Positions 8,561-16,933 of a stretch of 64,000 bases of DNA are shown piece after piece. This DNA comes from Halobiforma lacisalsi AJ5 (GTDB lineage: Archaea; Halobacteriota; Halobacteria; Halobacteriales; Natrialbaceae), in assembly GCF_000226975.2 (NCBI RefSeq), contig NZ_CP019285.1, positions 3,596,001-3,660,000 on the forward strand. Direction: 5' to 3'. Both the position numbers and the translations under genes were made by a program. Under the pieces are notes generated by a model. It had not been told where the DNA came from. It searched no databases and saw only the letters and a list, made by a program, of their open reading frames with translations. Position 1 is the first letter of the stretch; every line of letters begins with the position of its first letter.

Positions 8561-8708
8561 CCGCTGTTCGAGGGCAGTGCTATCGATGTCGGCGGAAGGC
8601 GTCGTCGAAAGGAGTAGGACTGCGATCGTTCGTCCGTTCCGGGCGTAAGCTGCCCGCACGCCGGCACTCGTAGCCGATCGATCGCCGGTTAGTCGTGGCT
8701 AGTCGTGG

Positions 8709-9074
8709 TTAGTCGTCCTCGAGCGCGTCGGCGATCCGCTTGAGCGCGCGAGTCTGGTCGCGCATCTCGTCTCGCAGCTGTCGCACCTCACGGACGAGTT
8801 CCTCGTTGCTCTCGTCCTGACCACCGCGGCCGCCCGGACCGCCGGGGCCGCCACCCATCATGCCGCCCATCATCTGTGCGAAGGGGTTGCCGCCGCCGCC
8901 CATGCCGCCGGGACCGCCACCGCCGCCACCGAACGGACTCTCGGGGGCCTCGCCCTCTTCGCCTTCCTCGGCGCGCTTCTCGCGGATCTCTTCGACGCGC
9001 TCTCGGAAGGATTTCTCCTCGCTGTCGTCTCCTTCTCCGTTCGCACCGGATTCGGCTTCGTTGTCGTCCGTCAT
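8709..9074 (-). CDS. Conserved haloarchaeal glycine-rich protein
   Basis: 121-residue soluble protein of unknown function. An acidic, charged N-terminal helix (SFRERVEEIREKRAEEGEEG) is followed by a Gly/Met-rich disordered stretch (about 50-90) and a C-terminal helix with leucine heptads (LVREVRQLRDEMRDQTRALKRI) that could form a coiled coil and oligomerise. The ATG at 9074 is chosen because the acidic haloarchaeal N-terminus MTDDNEAES begins there; an in-frame extension upstream is less acidic. It is transcribed divergently from prefoldin beta. No enzymatic motif is seen. Confidence 0.75.
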   Translation of the reverse strand: MTDDNEAESGANGEGDDSEEKSFRERVEEIREKRAEEGEEGEAPESPFGGGGGGPGGMGGGGNPFAQMMGGMMGGGPGGPGGRGGQDESNEELVREVRQLRDEMRDQTRALKRIADALEDD

Positions 9075-9315
9075 ACCCTCGGGTTCTTGACGGCCGGGGA
9101 AAAGGATTGCCATGTTTGCAACCGGGCCTACACGAGTGTTGCTTTGCAACCCCGCCCACACGAGCCGTTCACGGCCTGGCGTTGGGCACGTCGGGCCGCA
9201 CAAGCCGCGGACTCGTGTGACGACCTCGAACCCCGAAGATCGACCGTGTGCCGACGATCGCTCACTCTCGACGACAAAGCTTGGCTTTATCAGTCCGGAG
9301 GGCGAGGGTCGAGAT

Positions 9316-9714
9316 ATGCAAGGAAACCTGCCGCCGGAAGCACAGGAGAAAATCGAACAGCTCCAGGATCTTCAGGAGACAGCCCAGGAAGTCGCCGTCC
9401 AGAAGCAGGAGGCCGAAAACAGCCTCACCGAGGCCCAGAACGCCCTCACCGAACTCGAGAACATCGACGAAGGAACGACCATGTACCGACAGGTCGGCGA
9501 ACTCCTCGTCGAGACCGAATACGACGAGGCCGAGGACGACCTCGAGGACAAGGTCGACACGCTCGAACTCCGCCTCGAGACCCTCGAGAAGCAGGAGGAC
9601 CGCGTCCAGGAGCAGTTCGAGGACCTCCAGGACGACCTCGAGGAGCTGCTCGGCGGCGCCGGCGGCATGGGCGGCCCCGCGGGTCCGGGCGGTCCGGGCG
9701 CGGGTGGCGCGTAA
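9316..9714 (+). CDS. pfdB: Prefoldin subunit beta
   Basis: Beta subunit of prefoldin, the jellyfish-shaped hexameric chaperone that passes unfolded proteins to the thermosome. At 132 residues it has the family layout: an N-terminal helix ([20 protein letters not shown]), the beta-hairpin region ([12 protein letters not shown]), and a C-terminal coiled-coil helix (about 75-115), then a Gly-rich tail [13 protein letters not shown]. The ATG at 9316 follows a TATA-like TTTATC about 25 nt upstream, consistent with a leaderless transcript. A DUF3194 gene follows 45 nt later, the usual archaeal neighbour. Confidence 0.95.
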   Translation: MQGNLPPEAQEKIEQLQDLQETAQEVAVQKQEAENSLTEAQNALTELENIDEGTTMYRQVGELLVETEYDEAEDDLEDKVDTLELRLETLEKQEDRVQEQFEDLQDDLEELLGGAGGMGGPAGPGGPGAGGA

Positions 9715-9759
9715 ACTCGTACTCGTAGCGACCGATAATCGACTCGATTCCCTCGACAC

Positions 9760-10050
9760 ATGACCTCGGATACCGACGCGGACGCCGACGTAGGCAGCGA
9801 GACAGACGGGCCGTCCGACGAGACCGTCGTCCAGACGGCGTCGGACGCCGCGGAAGGGCTGATCTTCTCGCGGTACAAGCAGTCCGAGGTCCGCGATTAC
9901 GACGTGACTATCACCTTCGAGGACGGCGTTCTCGAGGTCGATGTCTACCTCAACGCTCCGGACGAGGAGGACGGACCGGATCCGGAGCGAGTCGCGGACG
10001 ACGCCGCGCTTGCGGCGCGACGGGCGGTCGACGAACTGTTCGGGCAGTAA
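9760..10050 (+). CDS. DUF3194 family protein
   Basis: 96-residue protein of the archaeal DUF3194 family, usually found beside prefoldin beta. It begins with a disordered acidic tail (about 1-22), then helix-strand elements (ASDAAEGLIFSRYKQSEVRDY, ITFEDGVLEVDVYL, ADDAALAARRAVDELF). Function is unknown; conserved adjacency to pfdB is the only clue and suggests a role in protein folding or translation. Confidence 0.85.
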   Translation: MTSDTDADADVGSETDGPSDETVVQTASDAAEGLIFSRYKQSEVRDYDVTITFEDGVLEVDVYLNAPDEEDGPDPERVADDAALAARRAVDELFGQ

Positions 10051-10287
10051 TCGATACCCGACTTTCCGGTCGACCGCTCGCTACTCGCCGTTCTCACGTG
10101 GGCCACAACTGATAAGTATCGTTCCCGTGAATCGAACGTCGAGGACTATGGAGACCTCTTCTCAGTAGTTCGGCGCTCTCGCCTCGCGATAGTAGCTACA
10201 CTTCCGTGAGTGGTGAGTGCCGCGTGCTTCCCGGCGATAGCCGCCGGACCGTATCGTTTACTCGATAGCCATGACGCCACCAACCCC

Positions 10288-11607
10288 ATGTCACGAACGC
10301 ACAACGCAGAGAGACGAACAGCCGTCGCGAAGAAATCGGAGACCACCCCCATCGAGACGAACGAGATAGAAGCGCTCGTCCGGGCGGCAGGCGACGAGCT
10401 CGTCGCCACCGTAACCCAGGCCGGCCGAGCGGATCCAGGAACCTACTTCGGTCGCGGAAAGGTCGCCGAACTCGCCGAGACCGTGGCCGCGAGCGATGCC
10501 CACCGCGTCGTCGTCGACGACGAACTCACGCCGGGCCAACACCACGCCCTCGAGTCGGCGATGCCCGACGGTACGGCGGTCGTCGACCGCCACCGACTCG
10601 TCCTCGAGATTTTCGAGGCGGGCGCAGGCTCGAGACGGGCGAAGCGACAGGTCGAACTCGCCCAGCTCCGGTACGACCTGCCGCGGCTGATCGAGTCGGC
10701 CGACGAGGGCATGCTCAACGAGATGACCGAGAAGGGATCGCCCGTCTACGACGTGCGCGACCGGATCGATCGACTCGAGCGGAAACTCGAGGAACTCCCC
10801 GAACCGGCGGCACAGTTCCGCGCACGCCGCCGTGAGGAGGGGTTCGACCTCGTCACGCTCGCCGGCTACACGAACGCGGGGAAGTCGACGCTGCTGCGCC
10901 GACTCGCGGACGAGCTGTCGCTCCGGAACTCGAGCCGCGAGGTGGGCGACGCCAGTACGGAGAAAGGCGCTACCGCAACCGTCCGGGACCGGTTGTTCGA
11001 GACGCTCGAGACGACGACCCGTCGGGCGACGGTCGACGGCCGACCGCTGCTCGTGACGGACACGGTCGGGTTCGTCGACGACCTCCCGCACGATCTCGTC
11101 GAGTCGTTCAGTTCGACGCTATCCGAGGCGGGTGCGGCCGACGCCGTCGTGCTCGTGGTCGACGCGAGCGATCCCGAACCGCTGTTTCGGGAACGGCTCG
11201 ACGTCTCACTCGCGGTACTGAAATCCCAGGGCGTCGAGGACGAACGGATCGTCCCGGCGTTGAACAAGGTCGACTGCCTCCCGGCTGACGCTCGAGGGCG
11301 CCGACTGGACCTCGCCGAGAAACGGTTGCCACCGGCGGCCGCCAATCCGATCCCGGTGAGCGTACTCGAGGGGACGAACCTCGAACGCCTTCGCGACCGG
11401 ATTCTGAAGCGGTTGCCCACCGACGCTGCGGCCCTCGAGGTCCCCAACTGCGACGAGGCGATGACGCTCGTCTCGCGGGCCTACGACCGAACGTCCGTCG
11501 AAACCGTCGACTACGACGACGCGGTGACGATCCGGTGTCGGGGCCCGCCGCGAGTCCTCGAGCAGTTACGGGCGCGGGCCGAACGGATCGCCGGCGAACG
11601 CGCCTAG
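10288..11607 (+). CDS. hflX: GTPase HflX
   Basis: Ribosome-associated GTPase of 439 residues. The N-terminal HflX domain contains YFGRGKVAEL (about 53-62) and the helical linker SRRAKRQVELAQLRYDLPRL. The G domain has a P-loop AGYTNAGKST (about 191-200), G3 DTVGFVDDLPHDLVESF (about 253), and G4 NKVD (about 326). In bacteria HflX splits stalled ribosomes under stress; a similar role is inferred. The ATG at 10288 gives the normal N-terminal length. It converges with the lactate-utilisation operon: the two TAG stops share the sequence CTAG at 11604-11607. Confidence 0.93.
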   Translation: MSRTHNAERRTAVAKKSETTPIETNEIEALVRAAGDELVATVTQAGRADPGTYFGRGKVAELAETVAASDAHRVVVDDELTPGQHHALESAMPDGTAVVDRHRLVLEIFEAGAGSRRAKRQVELAQLRYDLPRLIESADEGMLNEMTEKGSPVYDVRDRIDRLERKLEELPEPAAQFRARRREEGFDLVTLAGYTNAGKSTLLRRLADELSLRNSSREVGDASTEKGATATVRDRLFETLETTTRRATVDGRPLLVTDTVGFVDDLPHDLVESFSSTLSEAGAADAVVLVVDASDPEPLFRERLDVSLAVLKSQGVEDERIVPALNKVDCLPADARGRRLDLAEKRLPPAAANPIPVSVLEGTNLERLRDRILKRLPTDAAALEVPNCDEAMTLVSRAYDRTSVETVDYDDAVTIRCRGPPRVLEQLRARAERIAGERA

Positions 11608-13871
11608 CGATCCGGCCCCAGTACCTCGATCGGGTGCGGTACCGGCCGCTCGAGTAGCGTCTCGAGCTGGTCGCTACAGGACGTCCCGGAAGCGACCACC
11701 CGCTCACTCCCCTCGAGTTCCTCCGCCAGTTGCTCCCCCGCGTCCACGCTCACGTCGTAGTACTCCCGCTTGTAGCCGAACGAACCGGCCATGCCACAGC
11801 ACTCGCTACCCGTCGTCTCCGGTGTATAGCCACACCGCTCGAGGACGGCCGTCGTCGGGGCCTCCAGATCGAGCGTGCGCTGCTGGCAGTGGGAGTGGTA
11901 GGCGATCGGTTCGTCGCCGTCGGCGGTCGAGAGCGCCCCGACGTCAGCGCCGTTCTCGAGGAGGCCGTAGACGTACTCACAGATCTCGTAGCTGTTCGAC
12001 CGGAGCCGCTCGAACGACGCCTCGGGGAGCAGTCGTTCGTACTCCCGCCGAAAGGCAGCCAAGTCGGAGGGTTCGATCACGACCACGTCCCGGCCGGCAT
12101 CGATGTCCGCGGCGAGTTCCCCGTAGAGTTCGCTCGCCCGTCGATCCGCCGTCGCGATCATCCCCTGGGAGAGCGCTGCGCGGCCGCTTTCCGGGAGAGA
12201 CGGAACCGAGACGGGCACGCCGAGTGCCTCGAGCGTCCGGACGGTAGCCTTCCCCCGAGCGACGTCGACGTAGTTCGTGTAGACGTCGGGGTAGAGGACC
12301 GCCTCGCGCTCGAGGGCCGTCCCCACTCGAGCGCGGCGTCGGGACGCCTCGGCGCCGCCGTTCGCCTCGAACCAGTCGACGAGCGACTGGCGCTGGAACA
12401 CAGGGAGGTCCCGTCGCCGGTCGATCCCGATGGTTCGCTCGAGGAGCGCGCGAACCGGACCCGTGCCGGCGAGCCAGTTCGAGAGCGGCGCGGTCGCGCT
12501 CGCCAGTTTCGCGACGGTCCCGACGTTCCCGAAGAACCGCTTGTCGAGGGGGACGCCCGACCCGGACTCTGCGTCGGGCGTAAGCCCGTCGACGAGAAAA
12601 TCGTAGGTCCCGGGGTCTTTCCCGCGGTTGATCCGATCGCGAACGACGGTGTTGATCCACGGGATGTCGATCTCGACCGGACAGGCATCGACACAGCGCG
12701 TACAGCCAGTACAGAGGTCGTTGAACTCGGCTGCGGCGTCCTGACCGTGAAGGCCGGCCTCCCAGCCGGTCGCGATCCCCCCGGAGTAGGTCTCGCCGCC
12801 GAAGCCGTGGCCGCCGACCGACTGGAAGTTCACACAGGCGTTCGAGCAGGCACCACAGCGGATACAGTACAGCGTCTCCCTGAGCTGGTCGTCCTCGCGC
12901 ATCGCCGTCCGGCCGTTGTCGAGCAGGACGAGGTGGAACTCGCGGTCCGACTCCCCGTCCGACGCGGTGATCGGCTCGTCGGCGTCGGGACCGTCGAACT
13001 CGAGCGTCGGCGACGGCGTCGGGGGCGTAAGCATCGTCACGTACTGGGAGATCGGCTGGCCCGTCGCGCTCCTGGCGATCAGGTTCACGAACGGCTCGAG
13101 GTCTTCCATCGACGGGATCAGTTTCTCGATTCCGGCGACGGCGACGTGGGTGTCCGGCGTGACCGCACACTTGCGGGCGTTGCCCTCGTTCGTGACGAGC
13201 GTGATCGTCCCGCTGTCGGCGACGACGAAGTTCGCGCCGGTGATTCCGACGTCGGCTTCGCGGATGCGTTCGCCGAGGTAGTCGCGGGCGAACGCCGTGA
13301 GATCCGCAGCGGTCTCGAACTCGACGTCGGGATCGAACTCCTCGCGAAGCAACTCGGCGATTCGCTCGCGACTGAGATGCATCGCCGGCCCGACGATGTG
13401 GGAGGGCGACTCGTCCGCGACCTGGATCACCCACTCCCCGAGGTCCGTCTCGTAGACGTCGACCCCCTCCCGCTCCAGGGCGTCGTTGAGGTCGATCTCC
13501 TCGGTGGTCATCGACTTGGACTTGACGACCGACGGTCGGTCGTGGTCGGATCGGCCGTCGGCCTCGGCGACGTCGACGACGTCGGCTACGTAGGCGTTCG
13601 CATCCGCGGCGTCGTCCGCAACGTAGACCGTGCCGCCGTTTTCCTCGACGGCCGTTCGGACGGTTTGGATCAACTCCGGCAGGCGCTCGATCGCCTCCTC
13701 CTTGATCGCTCTCGCTTCGGTTCGCAGCGTCTCGAGATCCGCCAGTTCGTCGTACGCCGCCTCGCGGCGGGCGTTGTCCTCGCTCGCTCGCGGTCGGACG
13801 ATCTCTCCCTCGGTCTCGAGCAGGTGACGCAGCCGTTCTGCGGTCTCGCCGCGGGACGGGTCGCTCGCCAT
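11604..13871 (-). CDS. LUD-domain iron-sulfur lactate oxidation protein, LutB-LutA-like fusion
   Basis: Large (755 residue) redox protein, probably feeding electrons from lactate (or glycolate) into the respiratory chain. Residues ~1-300 form a LUD/DUF162 domain (GITGANFVVADSGTITLVTNEGNAR). Two 4Fe-4S motifs follow: CIRCGACSNAC near 336 and CTGCTRCVDACP near 388. The C-terminal ~280 residues match the CCG (heterodisulfide-reductase/LutA) region, with HSHC and ECCGMAGSFGY. An earlier CCG-like segment has lost its cysteines (PESGR where CCG is expected). The ATG at 13871 or an in-frame GTG at 13877 could start it. The partner LUD gene lies just upstream with near-contact. Substrate is inferred from the family. 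Confidence 0.88.
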   Translation of the reverse strand: MASDPSRGETAERLRHLLETEGEIVRPRASEDNARREAAYDELADLETLRTEARAIKEEAIERLPELIQTVRTAVEENGGTVYVADDAADANAYVADVVDVAEADGRSDHDRPSVVKSKSMTTEEIDLNDALEREGVDVYETDLGEWVIQVADESPSHIVGPAMHLSRERIAELLREEFDPDVEFETAADLTAFARDYLGERIREADVGITGANFVVADSGTITLVTNEGNARKCAVTPDTHVAVAGIEKLIPSMEDLEPFVNLIARSATGQPISQYVTMLTPPTPSPTLEFDGPDADEPITASDGESDREFHLVLLDNGRTAMREDDQLRETLYCIRCGACSNACVNFQSVGGHGFGGETYSGGIATGWEAGLHGQDAAAEFNDLCTGCTRCVDACPVEIDIPWINTVVRDRINRGKDPGTYDFLVDGLTPDAESGSGVPLDKRFFGNVGTVAKLASATAPLSNWLAGTGPVRALLERTIGIDRRRDLPVFQRQSLVDWFEANGGAEASRRRARVGTALEREAVLYPDVYTNYVDVARGKATVRTLEALGVPVSVPSLPESGRAALSQGMIATADRRASELYGELAADIDAGRDVVVIEPSDLAAFRREYERLLPEASFERLRSNSYEICEYVYGLLENGADVGALSTADGDEPIAYHSHCQQRTLDLEAPTTAVLERCGYTPETTGSECCGMAGSFGYKREYYDVSVDAGEQLAEELEGSERVVASGTSCSDQLETLLERPVPHPIEVLGPDR

Positions 13872-13873
13872 CG

Positions 13874-14380
13874 TCACCGGTCCTCCAGCACGACGACGTG
13901 TCCCTCGCCGGGGCCGTGGACGCCGTGGACCAGCCCGCCCATGTCAGCGGTCGCGCTGCGGCCGGTCGCGAAGACGACGCTCTCCCGGCCGTCCGAAAAG
14001 CCCTCGAGCAGTCGGTCGAATCCGTCCCCGAGGTCGGCGACGACGTCGCTTCCGGCGACGACCGCGACGTGACGGTCCGGGTAGAGACTGACCGGTTCGT
14101 CGCCTCGTTCGCTCGATGCGATCGCGACCGTTCCGTGCTCCGCGACCGCGAACGACGCCGGCGTCACGCCGGTCGCGGCGTTCTCGAGTTCCGCGGGCGT
14201 CGGCTCCGCGGTCACGGCGTCGGGCAGCGAAGCCCCCTCGAACGGGAGCGCGGTACCGACTGCGGGATCGTCGACCGCCGTGCCGATTCGCTCGCTCGCA
14301 GCACTGGCCGGCACGACCTCGCTCGTGACTTCGAGGGCCGCGAGCGAGCGTTCGAACCGACCGATCGTATCGGTCGTCAT
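13874..14380 (-). CDS. LUD-domain protein, LutC/LldG-like
   Basis: 168-residue protein with a single LUD domain, the third component of Lut/Lld lactate oxidation complexes. Motifs seen are ATGVTPASFAVAEHGTVAIAS and the C-terminal VHGVHGPGEGHVVVLEDR. It is shorter than bacterial LutC (about 230) because the N-terminal region is reduced. It precedes and touches the fusion gene at 13871/13877, forming a two-gene operon transcribed leftward. Confidence 0.87.
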   Translation of the reverse strand: MTTDTIGRFERSLAALEVTSEVVPASAASERIGTAVDDPAVGTALPFEGASLPDAVTAEPTPAELENAATGVTPASFAVAEHGTVAIASSERGDEPVSLYPDRHVAVVAGSDVVADLGDGFDRLLEGFSDGRESVVFATGRSATADMGGLVHGVHGPGEGHVVVLEDR

Positions 14381-14496
14381 TACGAACCGAATGCCGGCGA
14401 ACGAGCAAGACCCTGGTGGTCACTGCCGATGTTACCGCCGGAAGACGAAATCGAGACCGAAAACCGGAACGAGAGAGTGAGAGAAAGAGCGTGTCC

Positions 14497-15051
14497 TCAG
14501 GCTGACTCGCAGATCTCGAGGAAGTTCTCGAAGATCTCGTCGCCTTCCTCGGTGTGGGCGACCTCGGGGTGCCACTGGACGCCGTAGAGGTCGCGATCGG
14601 TGTCGCTCATCGCTTCGACCCCGCAGACGTCGCTCGTGGCGGTCAGTTCGAACCCCTCGGGAAGTTCCTTGACCTCGTCCGCGTGGCTCGCCCAGACGCG
14701 CGTTTCCGGGTGCAGGGAGCCGGTCAGCGGGTCGTCCTCGTCGACGATGTCGACGGTGACGTCCGCGTATCCGCCGTAATCGCCGCCGCCGACGCGGCCG
14801 CCGAGTTCCTCGGCGATCAACTGCATGCCCAGACAGATCCCAAGCACGGGGACGTCGGCCTCGAGGTAGTCGGGGGAGTGGCCGATCCGATCCATGTCGG
14901 GGCCGCCCGAGAGAACGACGCCGTCGGCGTCGACGTCCTCGGGTGGCGTCTCGTTGTCGATCAACTCGGTGTCGACGCCGAGGTCGCGAAGCGCCCGGCG
15001 CTCCAGATGCGTGAACTGTCCGTGGTTGTCCACCACGACGATTTTCGTCAT
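14497..15051 (-). CDS. guaAA: GMP synthase glutaminase subunit (class I amidotransferase)
   Basis: Glutamine amidotransferase subunit of the split archaeal GMP synthase; it releases ammonia for amination of XMP by the separate ATP-pyrophosphatase subunit. The 184-residue domain shows oxyanion motif LSGGPDMDRIG, nucleophile elbow GICLGMQL with Cys near 74, and the catalytic HPE in VQWHPEVAH near 162-164. The N-terminus MTKIVVVDNHGQFTHL at 15051 is typical, so the in-frame upstream start at 15072 is rejected. The synthetase subunit gene is not in this window. Confidence 0.93.
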   Translation of the reverse strand: MTKIVVVDNHGQFTHLERRALRDLGVDTELIDNETPPEDVDADGVVLSGGPDMDRIGHSPDYLEADVPVLGICLGMQLIAEELGGRVGGGDYGGYADVTVDIVDEDDPLTGSLHPETRVWASHADEVKELPEGFELTATSDVCGVEAMSDTDRDLYGVQWHPEVAHTEEGDEIFENFLEICESA

Positions 15052-15133
15052 TACGCGTCCATAGCCAGTCACCCGGTAAAAACGACCCGGAACGTGCTCT
15101 CGGTCGATCGCACCCTCGGCTGCCGGTCGTCGA

Positions 15134-15781
15134 CTACTGCCCGTAGGACTCGAACTTCTCGAGGACCGTCTCGAGTTGCTCGTCGGACAGCGTCTGTGGC
15201 TCCAGCCCCGCAGAACGGCTCTCGAGGTACAGCCGCGCGAGGCTCTCGACGTGGTGGGTGTTCTCGAGGGCTGTCGGGAGGTCCGGCGCGGTGACGACGA
15301 GCCCGTGGTTCTCGATCAGCGCGGCGGTCGAGTCGGCCTCGTCCATCGCGGCGACGATGTTCGCCGCGAGGTCGTCGGTCCCGTATGGCGCGTAGTCGGC
15401 GACGGGGACGCGCTTGCCGACCGCGACGATCATGTAGTGGATCGGCGGCAACGGCTCGTCGGCGACGGCCAGCGCGGTCGTCCACGGCGAGTGGGTGTGG
15501 ACGATCGCGCCGACGTCCTCGCGCCGGTAGATGGCGCTGTGCATCGGGACCTCGCTACTCGGGGCCATCTCGCCGGCTACTCGCTCGCCGTCGGTTCCGA
15601 CCACCGGCACGTCCGCGAGATCGAAGGCATTGTAGGGGACGCCGGTCGGCGTGATCGCGAACGCGTCGGCGTCCTCGCCCTCGCCGCGGACGCTCAGGTT
15701 CCCCGTTCGGCCCGGCGTGAGATCGGCCAGTTCGGACGCGTGCTCGACGACGGCTCGCCGCTCGGCCTCAAGTCGTGTCAT
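15134..15781 (-). CDS. Class II aldolase/adducin family protein (fuculose-phosphate-aldolase-like)
   Basis: Zinc-dependent class II aldolase of 215 residues. Seen are GRTGNLSVR near the N-terminus, the catalytic acid region APSSEVPMH, the metal-binding HTH in IVHTHSPW near 94-98, and the third His in ENHGLVV near 155. Family members cleave 5- or 6-carbon sugar 1-phosphates to DHAP and an aldehyde. The start overlaps the stop of a HAD hydrolase gene by 4 nt. Such pairs fit salvage of a (deoxy)pentose phosphate; the exact substrate cannot be read from the sequence. Confidence 0.88.
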   Translation of the reverse strand: MTRLEAERRAVVEHASELADLTPGRTGNLSVRGEGEDADAFAITPTGVPYNAFDLADVPVVGTDGERVAGEMAPSSEVPMHSAIYRREDVGAIVHTHSPWTTALAVADEPLPPIHYMIVAVGKRVPVADYAPYGTDDLAANIVAAMDEADSTAALIENHGLVVTAPDLPTALENTHHVESLARLYLESRSAGLEPQTLSDEQLETVLEKFESYGQ

Positions 15782-16479
15782 AGTACCCGCTCAGTTAGCT
15801 CCTCGAGACTATCTATCCTGTGGTCGGGTTCGCGACGGCCCTCGAGGCCCTCGTCGCCGACGTCGCCGTTGAAAAGCACCGTCTCGATGCCGACCGCGTT
15901 CGCGCCGACGATATCGGAGGCGACGGAGTTGCCGACCATCACGGCCTCCGAGGCCCGGCGGTCGAGCCGCGCAAGCGGCAGCGTGTACATGACCGAATCG
16001 GGCTTCTCGCGGCCGACCTCCTCGGAGGTCAACAGCAGGTCGATGTCGTCGGCGATCCCGAGTCGCTCGAGTTTGCGTAGCTGGATCCGGGTCGTGAGGT
16101 TCGTCACGATCGCCACGTCGATCCCGCGGTCCCGAAGCGTCTCGAGGGTCCCGCGGGTGCCGGGGAACGGCTCCATCGCATCCAGGAACCCGTTCCAGTA
16201 CGCGTCCCCGAGCGCGAGCGCGTCCGCCGGCTGGGGACGACCCGTGTGCTCCTCGAGCGCGTGCTTGAAGTACAGCAGGCGTTCGTGCGAGGCCGCGGTG
16301 CCGGAGAGGTGACGCTTGACCTCGCTGCGTCCGGTCCGGTAGAAGTCTTCGAACTCCCCGTCGTCGAACTCGTAGCCGCGCTCCCGGGCCGCTTCCTTCG
16401 CGGCCTCCTTTCCGGCGCGGTTGCACGGCGGGTAGGGGTAGAGCGTGTCGTCGAGGTCGAAGAGAACGGCAGTCGCCAT
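15778..16479 (-). CDS. HAD-superfamily hydrolase
   Basis: 233-residue haloacid-dehalogenase-fold phosphatase. Motif I is [11 protein letters not shown] (about 6-16) with the two catalytic Asp; motif II is VTNLT near 126, motif III the Lys in GREKPDS near 157, and motif IV the [11 protein letters not shown] stretch near 182. A helical cap lies between motif I and II. It is likely a sugar-phosphate or nucleotide phosphatase. It overlaps the aldolase gene by 4 nt, suggesting both act on one carbohydrate route. Confidence 0.88.
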   Translation of the reverse strand: MATAVLFDLDDTLYPYPPCNRAGKEAAKEAARERGYEFDDGEFEDFYRTGRSEVKRHLSGTAASHERLLYFKHALEEHTGRPQPADALALGDAYWNGFLDAMEPFPGTRGTLETLRDRGIDVAIVTNLTTRIQLRKLERLGIADDIDLLLTSEEVGREKPDSVMYTLPLARLDRRASEAVMVGNSVASDIVGANAVGIETVLFNGDVGDEGLEGRREPDHRIDSLEELTERVL

Positions 16480-16625
16480 ACGAGGGTCGTCGGACGCGAC
16501 GGAAAAACGAGTATCGGTCCCGGTGCTGGACTCGAGCGTCGACGGCGGGCGGTCGAAGCGGAAACTCGGCGCGTGCGGTCCCCGGTTCCGGTACGTTTAT
16601 GCGTCAGTCACCGGAGACTACGCGT

Positions 16626-16763
16626 ATGCCAGTCGATCTGAGCGAGTTCGACCACCCGTCGTGGATCACCGCAGCGGGGATGGGCGTCGGCTATCTGCTG
16701 ATCCTCGCGCTCCTGACGCTCGCGCTGTTCGTCCTCCCCTGGCTCGCGTTCAGCGCGCTATAA
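16626..16763 (+). CDS. Small single-pass membrane protein
   Basis: A 45-residue ORF starting ATG at 16626 and ending TAA at 16761-16763. The N-terminus MPVDLSEFDHPSWIT is hydrophilic, then a single long hydrophobic helix (about residues 16-44). Codon use matches the neighbouring genes and the GC3 is high, which supports coding. It has no recognised family motif; function is unknown. It lies between divergent and convergent genes in a gap that otherwise holds nothing. Confidence 0.65.
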   Translation: MPVDLSEFDHPSWITAAGMGVGYLLILALLTLALFVLPWLAFSAL

Positions 16764-16933
16764 CCTCGCGGTCTCCTCGCGTTCCGTCGCGGTCCCTTCG
16801 TTTCGTTCGCCGTCCGCTACGAGCCTCGCGCAGTCGGGGCTACGTCGTGGGTGTGTCGAAGAAGGTAGATCCGAAACCGCGAATCGAACCGAACGAACCG
16901 AGGTCGACCTCCCGTTCTCGAGCGGCCGTTCCG

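Noticed and set aside
11730-14072. 780-codon plus-strand open frame opposite the lactate genes
   Set aside because: Antisense shadow of well-supported LUD proteins; no signature motifs.
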